Part shown: positions 33,989 through 42,282 of the stretch, piece after piece
Position numbering within the stretch: position 1 is the stretch's first letter
Layout of the letters: each line of letters begins with the position of its first letter
NCBI RefSeq assembly: GCF_030814115.1
Contig: NZ_JAUSUP010000003.1
Span: 124,001-188,000, forward strand
Source of the DNA: Alkalibacillus filiformis
Lineage (GTDB): Bacteria; Bacillota; Bacilli; Bacillales; Alkalibacillaceae
Direction of reading: 5' to 3'
DNA length: 64,000 nucleotides
Notes under the pieces: model-generated
What the model saw: only the letters and a program-made list of their open reading frames with translations
Database searches by the model: none
Told to the model about the DNA's origin: nothing
Program-made: the position numbers and the translations under genes

Positions 33989-34030
33989 AATGCTAATGAT
34001 TGTTTTATTATCAAACGGCAAGTTTTTATC

Positions 34031-34056
34031 TAAATGCCCTCATTTGAGGGCATTTA
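34031..34056. terminator. Bidirectional terminator
   Basis: TAAATGCCCTC / GAGGGCATTTA with a four-base loop, between a plus-strand gene and the convergent DUF3231 gene. Confidence 0.82.
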
Positions 34057-34061
34057 GAATT

Positions 34062-35069
34062 TTACTTATCTTTAGCAATTTCTTTCCGATCTGGAGCCAG
34101 TGGTGGTTCTTCTAACCATTTATGTTTGGTCATTAAGTTGAACCATTCTTTTGTGATCATTATATTTTTTAATACGATTTTCTCATATGCAGTGACAAGG
34201 TCTGTTCGCATTGCAGTTGCAAGACCGGCGCCGTGATAAGATTGCGAAGTTTGGAGTAAAAATCCGATATGGTACATCATTAACTTATCTGAAAAAGGAG
34301 CATCTTGAGATGTTGTGACCTCGGTTTCCCAAGACATTGGAACGGGTAAATTATCACGTTTTAGTACAGTGCCCAACGATTCTATTTGCTGGTCTGATGC
34401 ATTTTGTGAAATCTCTAGAAATTTTCTTACTTCTTTTGACTGTACGACTTGAGCAAATCCAATAGAGAGTGATTTCTCCATTACCTTCTTTTTTAAATTA
34501 AGCGAAAGGGCTAGGATTTCTGTAGATGCTAAAGGACGTTTATCACCGAAAAAACCATCGATAAATTTTTGGCCCGAAACAAATTCCGGGTTTTCTTCAG
34601 GGTAAAAATATGGATCCCTTTGAAAGTGACCTTTTTCTAATAATAATTCTGTCGTTCGATGATACAACCCCATTCCATCATTATTACATGAATCATAGAA
34701 ATGTCTTAAATCTTTCCTTACAGAAGAACTTAAAGATGTAGAATGTCCTAATAGACCATGTAGTGTCATAATATGTAGATAATGTAAGCAAAAGATGTCG
34801 GAAAATAACCTTTTAGTCCCTTGGTTAAGGTCTGATGATTCATTAAACCCAATAGGAACTGGGAAGCCTTCGTTTTCAATGAATTGCGAGATTTGATTTT
34901 TTTGTTGATCAAAGACCTTTAGTGCATCCTCAAAAAGTGTTTTTATTTTTTCGTCTTCTATAATGGATAGCATATATTTATTGATTACCTCTACAGCGGT
35001 TCCATTAATATATTGACCCCATAACGTCCCTATTTCAGCAGATGTTAGTTTTAGCTCTTCTTTATTCAT
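34062..35069 (-). CDS. DUF3231 family protein, two ferritin-like halves
   Basis: A 335-residue helical protein of the Bacillus DUF3231 family. It consists of two similar halves: the first includes QFIENEGFPVPIGFNESSDL (about residues 60-80), the second VLKRDNLPVPMSWETEVTTS (about 232-250). Each is followed by a helix with the pattern LMMYHIGFL or FCLHYLHIM and later SLSSSVRKDL or GLATAMRTDL. The family is of unknown function and is common in endospore formers. The start ATG 35069 has GAGGTGG upstream. The gene is monocistronic. Upstream, 35070-35416 holds no clear gene, only a short 36-codon fragment (MVVVKLTEALIQEGIIEKV, 35115-35225) that lacks a ribosome-binding site. Confidence 0.88.
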   Translation of the reverse strand: MNKEELKLTSAEIGTLWGQYINGTAVEVINKYMLSIIEDEKIKTLFEDALKVFDQQKNQISQFIENEGFPVPIGFNESSDLNQGTKRLFSDIFCLHYLHIMTLHGLLGHSTSLSSSVRKDLRHFYDSCNNDGMGLYHRTTELLLEKGHFQRDPYFYPEENPEFVSGQKFIDGFFGDKRPLASTEILALSLNLKKKVMEKSLSIGFAQVVQSKEVRKFLEISQNASDQQIESLGTVLKRDNLPVPMSWETEVTTSQDAPFSDKLMMYHIGFLLQTSQSYHGAGLATAMRTDLVTAYEKIVLKNIMITKEWFNLMTKHKWLEEPPLAPDRKEIAKDK

Positions 35070-35416
35070 ATAACCACCTCAACAACAATTATTCCCAAAA
35101 AACAATATTCTATTATGGTTGTTGTTAAACTAACGGAAGCATTAATTCAAGAAGGCATTATTGAAAAGGTAACTTACTCTGAAGCCTATCGGTCTTGGTT
35201 TGACAAAAAGTGGTTATTTGTATAATGTTAAATACAATAATATATGGAAGGATGAATATATAGTCATGATTCAATAACTCTAACTTTTTAAGAAATGATC
35301 AGTGGTTTTTATAACTTTTATTATTCAAGTGTTTTTTGACATTCTGAATAGGGTTAGTTATGTCTTAATTGATTTTTTCTGAGGTAGGGTTATTGCGTGA
35401 TGTTCTAATCTATTGG

Positions 35417-35493
35417 CTTAAAGTATACCATCTTTAAGTCTATATTTTGGTATGCACCGCCTCCTATCTCAGAAGGAGATCGGAGGTTTTGTG
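35417..35493 (+). promoter_or_regulatory. Structured leader of the ABC-F gene (alternating hairpins, masked ribosome site)
   Basis: Three stems can be drawn. Stem 1: CTTAAAG (35417-35423) with CTTTAAG (35432-35438). Stem 2: ATACCA (35425-35430) with TGGTAT (35448-35453), which excludes stem 1. Stem 3: 35460-35470 with 35476-35486, eleven positions with one mismatch and the loop AGAAG; its 3' arm contains GGAGG, the ribosome-binding site of the ABC-F gene. An in-frame ATG at 35452 could translate through stem 3. Such architecture is typical of antibiotic-inducible translation attenuation. Confidence 0.6.
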
Positions 35494-36966
35494 TTGTCTG
35501 GAAACATTATAATAGAAAATTTAACATTCAAATATTTATCAATGGTTAAACCTATTTTAAAAGACGTTAATATAAACATCCATGAAAATTGGAAATTAGG
35601 TCTTGTTGGAAGAAATGGCAGGGGAAAAACGACTTTTTTAAAACTTCTTTTAAATGAATTTGAATTTGAGGGAAATATACACTCAACACTGAGGTTTAAA
35701 TACTTTCCATCATATCCAGCATTACATGAAGACCTAACAACACTTGAAGTATTACAGAAACAAAATTTAGATGTAGAAGTATGGGAAATTGAGCGTGAAT
35801 TCAATTTAATCGGTTTGTCGCCGGATTTATTAGATAAGAGGTTTAATCTTTTAAGTGGTGGCGAACAAACGAAGGTTTTGTTAGTCGAATTGTTTTTAAA
35901 TGAAAGTGCGTTTCCGCTAATTGATGAACCTACTAATAATTTAGATGCACATGGTAGACACGTTGTGGGCCAATATTTAAATCAGAAGAAAGGTTTTATA
36001 GTTGTTAGTCATGATGAACATTTCCTAAATCAATTTGTGGATCATATTTTAGCGATTAATAAACAGTCGATTGATGTTATATCAGGGAATGTTGAAACAT
36101 GGAAGGCTGAAAAACTGAATGCTGATTTGCTCACTAAGAAGAAAAATGAAAAACTGCAAGAGGAAATAAAACGTTTAAATGAGGTGTCAAGTCAAGTTAA
36201 CAATTGGGGTAATAAGCGAGAAAATAGCACGAAAGACTCTTCTGAAAGGCGTCTAGCAGCTAAACAGATGAAACGAGCAAAAGCCATTAAGAAGAGAACG
36301 GAAGAGATGGTTGATGAAAAAAGAAGCCTCATTAACAATATTGAAGAAGAAAATGATTTAAAATTGAAGGTTAATCACCCTAGGAAGCAAGTGTTGTCTT
36401 TACGTCATTTTTCAATTTTAAGAGATGGTAGACCTTTGTTTGAGCCAATTAATGTAGATGTTGAACCAGGAGAAAGGCTTTTTATTGAAGGGGAAAATGG
36501 TGTCGGTAAATCGACTTTACTTAATTTTATACTAGGTCAAGAAAAGTTTGAAACAATTGGTGACTATCATATTAGATTACCTGATCATTGTTCGCTACTT
36601 TTTCAAACGAATCAGGACATATTAGATATTGCCTCAGCTTTACAAGAATACGCTTTAAAACAAGAGCGTGAAGAATTTTTATACTTGTTACATCAATTAG
36701 GAATTAAGAGGTCGCGGTTTACTGAATCCTCTAGTAAGCATTGGAGTGCAGGTGAACAGAAAAAAGTGTTTTTAGCCAATGCTTTATTAGGTCACAATGA
36801 GTTATTTATTTGGGATGAAGTGACGAATAGTTTAGATATCATGGTGGTCCAACAATTGATTAGTGCTTTAAACTTTTACAAACCAACTATGATTGGTGTG
36901 GATCATAATGAGTTTTTTGTCGATGCCATGGCTACAAAAAGAATAGAATTGATTCCTTATCGCTGA
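35494..36966 (+). CDS. ABC-F ribosomal protection protein (Lsa-like)
   Basis: A soluble protein with two ABC domains and no membrane helices, 490 residues. Domain 1: Walker A GRNGRGKTT (39-47), signature LLSGGEQTKVLL, Walker B PLIDEPTNNLD. The charged interdomain linker spans about 190-290 and would reach the peptidyl-transferase centre. Domain 2: GENGVGKST, WSAGEQKKVFLAN, and FIWDEVTNSLD, where V replaces the usual Pro. Length and domain pattern are closest to Lsa-type proteins, which protect against lincosamides, streptogramin A and pleuromutilins. Start TTG 35494 or GTG 35491 fits GGAGG at 35482. The drug range cannot be told from sequence. Confidence 0.85.
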   Translation: MSGNIIIENLTFKYLSMVKPILKDVNINIHENWKLGLVGRNGRGKTTFLKLLLNEFEFEGNIHSTLRFKYFPSYPALHEDLTTLEVLQKQNLDVEVWEIEREFNLIGLSPDLLDKRFNLLSGGEQTKVLLVELFLNESAFPLIDEPTNNLDAHGRHVVGQYLNQKKGFIVVSHDEHFLNQFVDHILAINKQSIDVISGNVETWKAEKLNADLLTKKKNEKLQEEIKRLNEVSSQVNNWGNKRENSTKDSSERRLAAKQMKRAKAIKKRTEEMVDEKRSLINNIEEENDLKLKVNHPRKQVLSLRHFSILRDGRPLFEPINVDVEPGERLFIEGENGVGKSTLLNFILGQEKFETIGDYHIRLPDHCSLLFQTNQDILDIASALQEYALKQEREEFLYLLHQLGIKRSRFTESSSKHWSAGEQKKVFLANALLGHNELFIWDEVTNSLDIMVVQQLISALNFYKPTMIGVDHNEFFVDAMATKRIELIPYR

Positions 36967-36970
36967 GAGA

Positions 36971-37004
36971 ATCCGCTTGGACAATCGAGCCAAGCGGATT
37001 TTTG
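36971..37004 (+). terminator. Terminator of the ABC-F gene
   Basis: ATCCGCTTGG / CCAAGCGGAT, a 9-base loop and TTTT. Confidence 0.88.
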
Positions 37005-37087
37005 TATGAGAAAGTTTATAAATGCTCCTTATTAATCATTTTTTGCATATTAGTTCAATAAGAGTAAGTAATATGATAATATTTTAT

Positions 37088-37102
37088 TTATAATGATTAT
37101 AA
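37088..37102. promoter_or_regulatory. PerR box upstream of zosA
   Basis: TTATAATGATTATAA is an exact match to the PerR box consensus TTATAATNATTATAA. It lies 40 bp before the zosA start codon. In B. subtilis zosA belongs to the peroxide-induced PerR regulon, so both site and gene agree. Confidence 0.92.
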
Positions 37103-37141
37103 AATGATATAAATTATAAATAGAACGAAGGGGTGTTTTTG

Positions 37142-39040
37142 ATGGGAAATCCTAACACGTTAAAAGCTAAAGTCGTTCGTCACCGTGAGATCATTATGGC
37201 AGGTCTAGGTGGCTTACTTTTAGTTGTCGCATTTTTATCTGAATCTTGGGGGAATCCTGCTTTAACAGCAGTGCTATATTCTTTAACGTATGCAGTCGGT
37301 GGTTATTACAAGGCGAAAGAAGGCGTACTTGATTTAGTTCACGACCGTACGTTAAATGTTGAGATCTTAATGATTATCGCAGCGCTTGGTGCAGCTTCAA
37401 TCGGTTATTGGCATGAAGGAGCTATTTTAATATTTATTTTCTCTGTGAGTGGTGCACTTGAAACGTATGCGAATCAAAGAAGTGAGCGTGATTTATCTAA
37501 ATTAATTCAACTTGCACCAGATGAAGCCAATAAGTTAAATGATGATGATTCTGTCACGCAAGTTCGATTAGACGATCTAAAAATAGGTGACCGAGTACTT
37601 GTGAAAAATGGTGAACGTATTCCAGTTGATGGTGTTATTTTAAGTGGGCACAGTTCAGTTGATGAATCAACAATCACAGGTGAGTCGCTTCCAGTTGATA
37701 AAAAGGAACAGGATGAAGTGTATAACGGGACGATTAATGGTGCGGGATCACTCGTTGTAAAAGTGACGAAAGAAAATAAAGATTCATTGTTCCAAAAGAT
37801 GATTCGACTTGTGGAAGAAGCGAAAGAAAACCGCCCACCAAGTCAGCAGTTAATTGAAAAGATTGAAGGGCCTTATGTTATTACCGTATTAGTCGTCGTT
37901 GGTATTATGCTGACGTTGCCATTGTTATTTGGCCTTAATTTTGAAGAGACGTTTTATCGCGCGATGGTGTTGTTAGTAGTAGCATCGCCATGTGCTGTCG
38001 TTGCCTCAATTATGCCGACGCTCTTATCTGCCATTAGTACTGGTGCAAGGAAAGGTGTACTTATGAAAGGTGGCACGTATCTTGAACAACTTTCGAAAAT
38101 GAAGGCTGTGGCGTTTGATAAAACAGGTACGATTACTAAAGGTCAACCTATTGTGACAGATTTTTATGTGACAAGTAGTGTCGATCGAGTAGATGTATTA
38201 AATCAAGTGGTTGCGATTGAAAGGCAATCTAATCATCCAATTGCAGAAGCGATTGTCGCTTATGGAGAAAAGCAAAATGTGAGTAATGGACTCGATGTGG
38301 AGTGGACTGAAGGATTAACAGGACATGGTGTAAAAGCTGTCGTGCAAGAAGAGGCGTGGTATATCGGGAATGAACAACTCGTCAATGAGATCTTATCTGG
38401 TGAAAAGTTGTCTGAGGAGATGGAAGAGCGGAAATCAGCACTTCAAAATGAAGGTAAAACAATTATGTTCATTGTAAAAGGTAGTGAAGTCATCGGTGTG
38501 ATGGCTGTTAAAGATGAAATTCGCCCTGAAGCAAAGGCGTTAATTCAGTCACTAAATGATCGTGGTATTAAAACGATTATGATTACAGGTGATCACGAAC
38601 AAACAGCACGGAAAATTAGTGAAGAAGCAGGCATCAAAGAGTGGATTTCGCAATGTCTCCCAGAAGAAAAAGTTCATCAAGTGGATGACTTGAGAAAACA
38701 ATACGGTTCGGTTGCAATGGTCGGTGACGGTGTGAATGATGCGCCGGCTATGGCAAAAGCGGATATTGGTATTGCGATGGGGTCAGGAACGGATGTAGCG
38801 ATTGAGACTTCGGATATGGTCCTCATGAATAGTGAACTACAAAATATCAACTTGTCGTTTAATCTCTCAACTCGTTTAAACCGCATTGTTAAGCAAAATC
38901 TCGTATTCTCGATTTCTGTTATTCTATTATTAATCGTCGCGAACTTCTCTCAAAACTTGACGCTGCCTTATGGTGTGATTGCTCACGAAGGCAGTACAAT
39001 TTTAGTTATTTTAAATGGATTAAGGATGTTGAAAGAATAG
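37142..39040 (+). CDS. zosA: P1B-type metal-transporting ATPase ZosA
   Basis: A heavy-metal P-type ATPase of 632 residues without an N-terminal metal-binding domain. The intramembrane metal motif is SPC (282-284, in ASPCAVVASIMPT), the phosphorylated Asp is 326 in DKTGT, the phosphatase loop is TGES and the hinge is GDGVNDAPA. The lack of N-terminal cysteines, the length and the PerR box point to ZosA, which imports Zn(II) during peroxide stress in B. subtilis. I take ATG 37142, ten bases after GAAGGGG, rather than GTG 37133. A CadA-like exporter is the main alternative, but the PerR box argues against it. Confidence 0.88.
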   Translation: MGNPNTLKAKVVRHREIIMAGLGGLLLVVAFLSESWGNPALTAVLYSLTYAVGGYYKAKEGVLDLVHDRTLNVEILMIIAALGAASIGYWHEGAILIFIFSVSGALETYANQRSERDLSKLIQLAPDEANKLNDDDSVTQVRLDDLKIGDRVLVKNGERIPVDGVILSGHSSVDESTITGESLPVDKKEQDEVYNGTINGAGSLVVKVTKENKDSLFQKMIRLVEEAKENRPPSQQLIEKIEGPYVITVLVVVGIMLTLPLLFGLNFEETFYRAMVLLVVASPCAVVASIMPTLLSAISTGARKGVLMKGGTYLEQLSKMKAVAFDKTGTITKGQPIVTDFYVTSSVDRVDVLNQVVAIERQSNHPIAEAIVAYGEKQNVSNGLDVEWTEGLTGHGVKAVVQEEAWYIGNEQLVNEILSGEKLSEEMEERKSALQNEGKTIMFIVKGSEVIGVMAVKDEIRPEAKALIQSLNDRGIKTIMITGDHEQTARKISEEAGIKEWISQCLPEEKVHQVDDLRKQYGSVAMVGDGVNDAPAMAKADIGIAMGSGTDVAIETSDMVLMNSELQNINLSFNLSTRLNRIVKQNLVFSISVILLLIVANFSQNLTLPYGVIAHEGSTILVILNGLRMLKE

Positions 39041-39091
39041 GTGAAGCGGATGTCAATTGAGCTTGGCATCCATTTTATATGTGAGGTTGTT

Positions 39092-39140
39092 GTCCGACAA
39101 TAAGGCGATTCGTCCGACAGTTATGCCCGCTCATCCGACA
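39092..39140. repeat. Three-unit array of about 20.5-bp repeats (TCCGACA type)
   Basis: GTCCGACA at 39092 and 39112 and ATCCGACA at 39133: spacings 20 and 21. The full unit TCCGACAATAA is the same variant as the first unit of the array at 3443 (TCCGACATTAA). It lies between convergent zosA and gerPF. Confidence 0.8.
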
Positions 39141-39148
39141 CTTATTAG

Positions 39149-39176
39149 AAAAGGCTGGCATGAAGCCAGCCTTTTC
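39149..39176. terminator. Bidirectional terminator between zosA and gerPF
   Basis: Perfect 11-bp stem AAAAGGCTGGC / GCCAGCCTTTT with a 5-base loop; A/T runs at both sides. Confidence 0.88.
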
Positions 39177-39177
39177 A

Positions 39178-39399
39178 TTATTTATTCGCTACGATTGGTT
39201 GATCTTTATAGTCAGGGTCAATCGGGTTAGATGAGCTTAATAGACTATTAGTTTGAACCATCATACCTGTATTAAACGCACCAGCACCTGCGTTAGTTTT
39301 GGAAGATGATTTTGGTGAAATGTAAAAAGCGTCACCAAAGTTTACTGTGCCTCCACCATCTACACTATTAATTTTTAACGGTCCTACAATGGATGGCAA
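39178..39399 (-). CDS. gerPF: Spore germination protein GerPF
   Basis: The last protein of the GerP system, which lets germinants through the spore coat. The 73-residue sequence PSIVGPLKINSVDGGGTVNFGDAFYISPKSSSKTNAGAGAFNTG matches GerPF, and it resembles GerPA in this window (FNTG motif). I set the start at TTG 39399, directly before PSIVGP, because GerPF normally begins MPxIVGP and AGGTGA precedes it; GTG 39408 is the other option. It is the promoter-distal gene and ends at a terminator. Confidence 0.92.
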   Translation of the reverse strand: MPSIVGPLKINSVDGGGTVNFGDAFYISPKSSSKTNAGAGAFNTGMMVQTNSLLSSSNPIDPDYKDQPIVANK

Positions 39400-39431
39400 A
39401 TCAATCACCTACTTATTATAAATTCCCACAC

Positions 39432-39809
39432 TTATTGTTCATCTGTATCTAGAAGATGACGTATATGTTTGACGCGGGCGACGGAATCGCCTTGTTTTAC
39501 TGAACCAATGTGAATAGTAGAGCTTGCGGTTGCACCAATCACATTGATGTGACCAACTTTAATATCGCCTTTGTTGTGACGGGTGATGTTTGGTCGGAAG
39601 TCAGCTAGGTGTTCTGGCAGTGGGTCAGTGAAAAAGTCATAATTCATAAATGTGTGTCGTCTTTGGACTTCTCTAGTAAAATATGCACCTTCTTGTTGGA
39701 TTGCAAGGGCGATTGAAAGGGGAGTTAAGTATTTCGTATCCCCGATTCGTAAAGACGATGAGAACTCTAAAGTAGTTGTGTTTACCGTTTTAACAACACT
39801 GTTTCTCAT
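39432..39809 (-). CDS. gerPE: Spore germination protein GerPE
   Basis: GerPE, 125 residues, starts MRNSVVKTVNTTTLEFSSSLRIGDTKYLTPLSIALAIQQEG and has the family's middle region FFTDPLPEHLADFRPNITRHN. It starts 4 bp after gerPD ends and is fifth in the operon. GerP proteins are made late in the mother cell and sit in the coat. The C-terminal segment GHINVIGATASSTIHIGS resembles the short beta repeat of GerPA, PD and PF, suggesting common ancestry within the operon. Confidence 0.92.
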   Translation of the reverse strand: MRNSVVKTVNTTTLEFSSSLRIGDTKYLTPLSIALAIQQEGAYFTREVQRRHTFMNYDFFTDPLPEHLADFRPNITRHNKGDIKVGHINVIGATASSTIHIGSVKQGDSVARVKHIRHLLDTDEQ

Positions 39810-39812
39810 CGT

Positions 39813-39992
39813 TTATCGACCTGCTGAGAATGGGACGACACTTTCAATGAAGTACGATTCTGGAGGTGTATCAAAAGTTGATGTGAATTGTAAGTGGTCA
39901 GCATCTCCAACTATAAAAAGTGAAGATGATGAGACCCCGGTCACTTCTATATTACCAACACTTAATTGTTCATTTACGAAGTTAACGTTCAT
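39813..39992 (-). CDS. gerPD: Spore germination protein GerPD
   Basis: A 59-residue protein, MNVNFVNEQLSVGNIEV followed by TGVSSSSLFIVGDADHLQFTS and the ending PESYFIESVVPFSAGR. It matches GerPD in size, order and sequence. Its ATG overlaps the gerPC end by 11 bp, indicating translational coupling, and gerPE follows after 3 bp. It contains the strand-rich VTGVSSSSLFIVGD pattern shared by several GerP proteins. Confidence 0.93.
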   Translation of the reverse strand: MNVNFVNEQLSVGNIEVTGVSSSSLFIVGDADHLQFTSTFDTPPESYFIESVVPFSAGR

Positions 39993-40572
39993 CAGGATGC
40001 TCCTTTATTTTTAACATGTGGTCTTTGATCCCACTTAATATTTCTTTTCGAATATGATTCGTTATATATGAAAAACTGTCTGAGCCTACTGTCATTCGAT
40101 CATTAGGACTCATCGTATTTAAATACTCTTTAACACGTTTCGGAATTTGTTTATGAACATCTTGTATGAGCAGGGTTTTCCACTCGTCTGTTAACTCGAC
40201 ACTATGTTCGCCTGCAATTGTATCGATTTTTTTAGGAAGTTCTTCACGCATGAATGGCTCTAATTCTTTCAGGGCGTTTTGTTCCATTTCGGTTAAACCT
40301 TGCTGTTTAGGTAAATCGAGCTGTTCAAAAGGAAGATCACGGTGTGGCGTTAGGCCGATGTTTAATGTTCCTTCTAAAGTTTCGATTTTTAATTGTTCAA
40401 AATGGTACTCAATCGTATCAACGGTTGCCTGTTTTTCCTCTGTTTGTTCCTCTTCATTTAATTGTTGGAGCAAGGATATGATTTGTGTCATCTGTTCCAT
40501 TTGATAATCTACTTTTTGCTCGAGCCGATTTAATCTTTCGATGATATAAGGATGGACGTGCATATCGCTCAC
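39982..40572 (-). CDS. gerPC: Spore germination protein GerPC
   Basis: GerPC, 196 residues. The N-terminus HPYIIERLNRLEQKVDYQMEQMTQIISLLQQLNEEEQ is a coiled coil typical of GerPC, and the rest is acidic and helical with LQQDVHKQIPKRVKEYL-like character near the end. It is the largest GerP protein and the only one without the short beta-repeat pattern. The start overlaps the gerPB stop (ATGA-type overlap at 40569-40572). The match by order, length and coiled coil is good. Confidence 0.92.
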   Translation of the reverse strand: MSDMHVHPYIIERLNRLEQKVDYQMEQMTQIISLLQQLNEEEQTEEKQATVDTIEYHFEQLKIETLEGTLNIGLTPHRDLPFEQLDLPKQQGLTEMEQNALKELEPFMREELPKKIDTIAGEHSVELTDEWKTLLIQDVHKQIPKRVKEYLNTMSPNDRMTVGSDSFSYITNHIRKEILSGIKDHMLKIKEHPDER

Positions 40573-40793
40573 TCCTTCTCGATTTGTTCAGGAATTGGTA
40601 GTTTCGGAATTCTTACGAGTGGTTGGTCAAGCGGTTCTGCAGGTTGAGCTGGTTCATCATACTCCCCTGTATTGTAGGCGTTCGATACGGCCTGAATGGA
40701 ACCAGAGCTTCCTACTTGTAAAATAGAGGAGTTCGTAATTGCATCAACTTTAAGAAAGTTAATATGAATTTGTTGGTGTACTGTTAGCTTCAT
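40569..40793 (-). CDS. gerPB: Spore germination protein GerPB
   Basis: GerPB, 74 residues: MKLTVHQQIHINFLKVDAITNSSILQVGSSGSI is the family pattern, followed by a proline-rich tail (EPAQPAEPLDQPLVRIPKLPIPE). It overlaps gerPA by four bases and gerPC by four, so the operon is tightly coupled. The IHIN...SSILQVGSSG part gives a confident call. Confidence 0.93.
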   Translation of the reverse strand: MKLTVHQQIHINFLKVDAITNSSILQVGSSGSIQAVSNAYNTGEYDEPAQPAEPLDQPLVRIPKLPIPEQIEKE

Positions 40794-41002
40794 AGTTTCC
40801 CACCTTCAAACAAAAAGCCAGGGTCAATGTAAACATTAGAAACGCCAAGCTCAATATCAATGTTTTGCCCCGTATTAAATGAACCGCCACCTGCAAATGT
40901 TTTGGCACTGCTCATCGGCTGCATCATATACGTATCGCCGATTTGAAAAGTACTTGAGGAATCAACTGCCACAACGTTTACTGCTCCTACAAATGCAGGC
41001 AT
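40790..41002 (-). CDS. gerPA: Spore germination protein GerPA
   Basis: First gene of the gerP operon. The 70 residues MPAFVGAVNVVAVDSSST and SSAKTFAGGGSFNTGQNID are clearly GerPA. AAAGGAG stands 9 bases before the ATG. A sigma-K-like promoter lies 22-48 bp upstream, matching late mother-cell expression. The protein has the same FNTG motif as GerPF. Confidence 0.94.
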   Translation of the reverse strand: MPAFVGAVNVVAVDSSSTFQIGDTYMMQPMSSAKTFAGGGSFNTGQNIDIELGVSNVYIDPGFLFEGGKL

Positions 41003-41023
41003 ATAACCAATCTCCTTTCATAT

Positions 41024-41050
41024 TAATATATGTATCTCATAGTTATTTGT
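41024..41050 (-). promoter_or_regulatory. Sigma-K-type promoter of the gerP operon
   Basis: On the minus strand CATATATTA (41024-41032) fits the sigma-K -10 CATANNNTA exactly. The -35 dinucleotide AC (41049-41050) lies 16 bp before it. gerP is transcribed by sigma-K in B. subtilis. Confidence 0.78.
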
Positions 41051-41120
41051 CACCGTTAAAATCAGATTTGATTTTGTCAATAACTAGAAATGAATTATAA
41101 TAGAGAGAAGAGGTGAGAGG

Positions 41121-42281
41121 ATGGAAGGGAATCAAAATCGAATTCAATCAATAGATGCTATTCGTGGTTTTGCCTTATTAGGCATTTTAGTTGTGAATGT
41201 GCTGGCGTTTCATTCACCTCATTTTATGTACGGTGGACTTGATTCGTTTTATCAATCGCCAACGGATTCAGCTTTATTAACGTTGATCGGGATCTTTTTT
41301 CAAGCTAGTTTTTATCCGTTGTTTTCATTATTATTCGGTGTCGGCATTTACATAATGTATGAACGCCTAACAGAAAAAGTGAGCGGCCAAGCAAAGTCAG
41401 TGTTGAGAAGACGGATGTTCGTGTTAGGGGCAATCGGCTTAGCGCACGGAATTTTCATTTGGTATGGCGATATTTTACTTATGTATAGTATCGTAGGGCT
41501 TTTAACGATATGGTTAATCGAAAAGCCTGTTCGTTCGTTGTTGAAATGGGCAGCATGGATGCTCGGTTCGGTTACAGCGTTCATGACGCTTATGAATTAT
41601 GCAACGCGGGAATTTCTGGCGGATTATCGTGATGAAGAATCGATCGGTCAGTCTTTCGCATTATATACAGGCACATATACTGACATATTTGAACGTAACG
41701 TTGCAGATTGGTTAGTTATGTTTAATCCGTTACAAGTAGTTTTAATGATTTTAACGATTTTGCCGATGTTTTTAGTGGGTGTTGTGTTAGTCAAAATGGG
41801 TTGGGTGACGAACCCGAAAGAACATATTCAATCAATTAAAAGGTGGATTGTGATTTCGCTTGTCGTATTCGGTTTATTTAAAATTGGCCCTTATTTAACA
41901 GGTGACCCTGTTTGGTTAGATTATGTTAAGCAGGGCATTGGCGGGTCTTTCTCAAGTTTATTTTATTTCTTAATTTTACTAGTCATCTTTAGTTATGGTC
42001 GTGGTATAGTCATTCAATCAATTCTTGCACCTGTTGGTAAGTTGTCATTGACGAACTATTTATTACAGTCATTGATCGGGTTTGTTTTCTTTTATGGTGT
42101 TGGGTTTAATTTTTACGGTCAGCTCAATATAATAGATTTAATGGTTTATGTTGTCATCGTGTATAGTGTGCAAGTCGGGTTGAGTATTTGGTACTTAAAA
42201 GTGTTTCAGTACGGCCCTTTCGAATGGGTGTATCGTACGTTGACTTATGGGAAGGTGCAGCGGCTAAAAAGGAGGTCGTAA
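41121..42281 (+). CDS. DUF418 family membrane protein
   Basis: A polytopic membrane protein of 386 residues with about ten helices. The DUF418/YeiB pattern is clear at the start: IQSIDAIRGFALLGILVVNVLAFHSP, and at the end: LTNYLLQSLIGFVFFYGVGFNFYG and VWYLKVFQYGPFEWVYRTLTYGK. The family is acyltransferase-like and of unproven function. AGAGGTGAGAGG precedes the ATG. The DUF2157 gene begins one base after its stop, so they form an operon. Confidence 0.88.
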   Translation: MEGNQNRIQSIDAIRGFALLGILVVNVLAFHSPHFMYGGLDSFYQSPTDSALLTLIGIFFQASFYPLFSLLFGVGIYIMYERLTEKVSGQAKSVLRRRMFVLGAIGLAHGIFIWYGDILLMYSIVGLLTIWLIEKPVRSLLKWAAWMLGSVTAFMTLMNYATREFLADYRDEESIGQSFALYTGTYTDIFERNVADWLVMFNPLQVVLMILTILPMFLVGVVLVKMGWVTNPKEHIQSIKRWIVISLVVFGLFKIGPYLTGDPVWLDYVKQGIGGSFSSLFYFLILLVIFSYGRGIVIQSILAPVGKLSLTNYLLQSLIGFVFFYGVGFNFYGQLNIIDLMVYVVIVYSVQVGLSIWYLKVFQYGPFEWVYRTLTYGKVQRLKRRS

Positions 42282-42282
42282 C

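Noticed and set aside
35115-35225. 36-codon ORF starting MVVVKLTEALIQEGIIEKV
   Set aside because: No ribosome-binding site, very short and unrecognised; more likely a leftover fragment.
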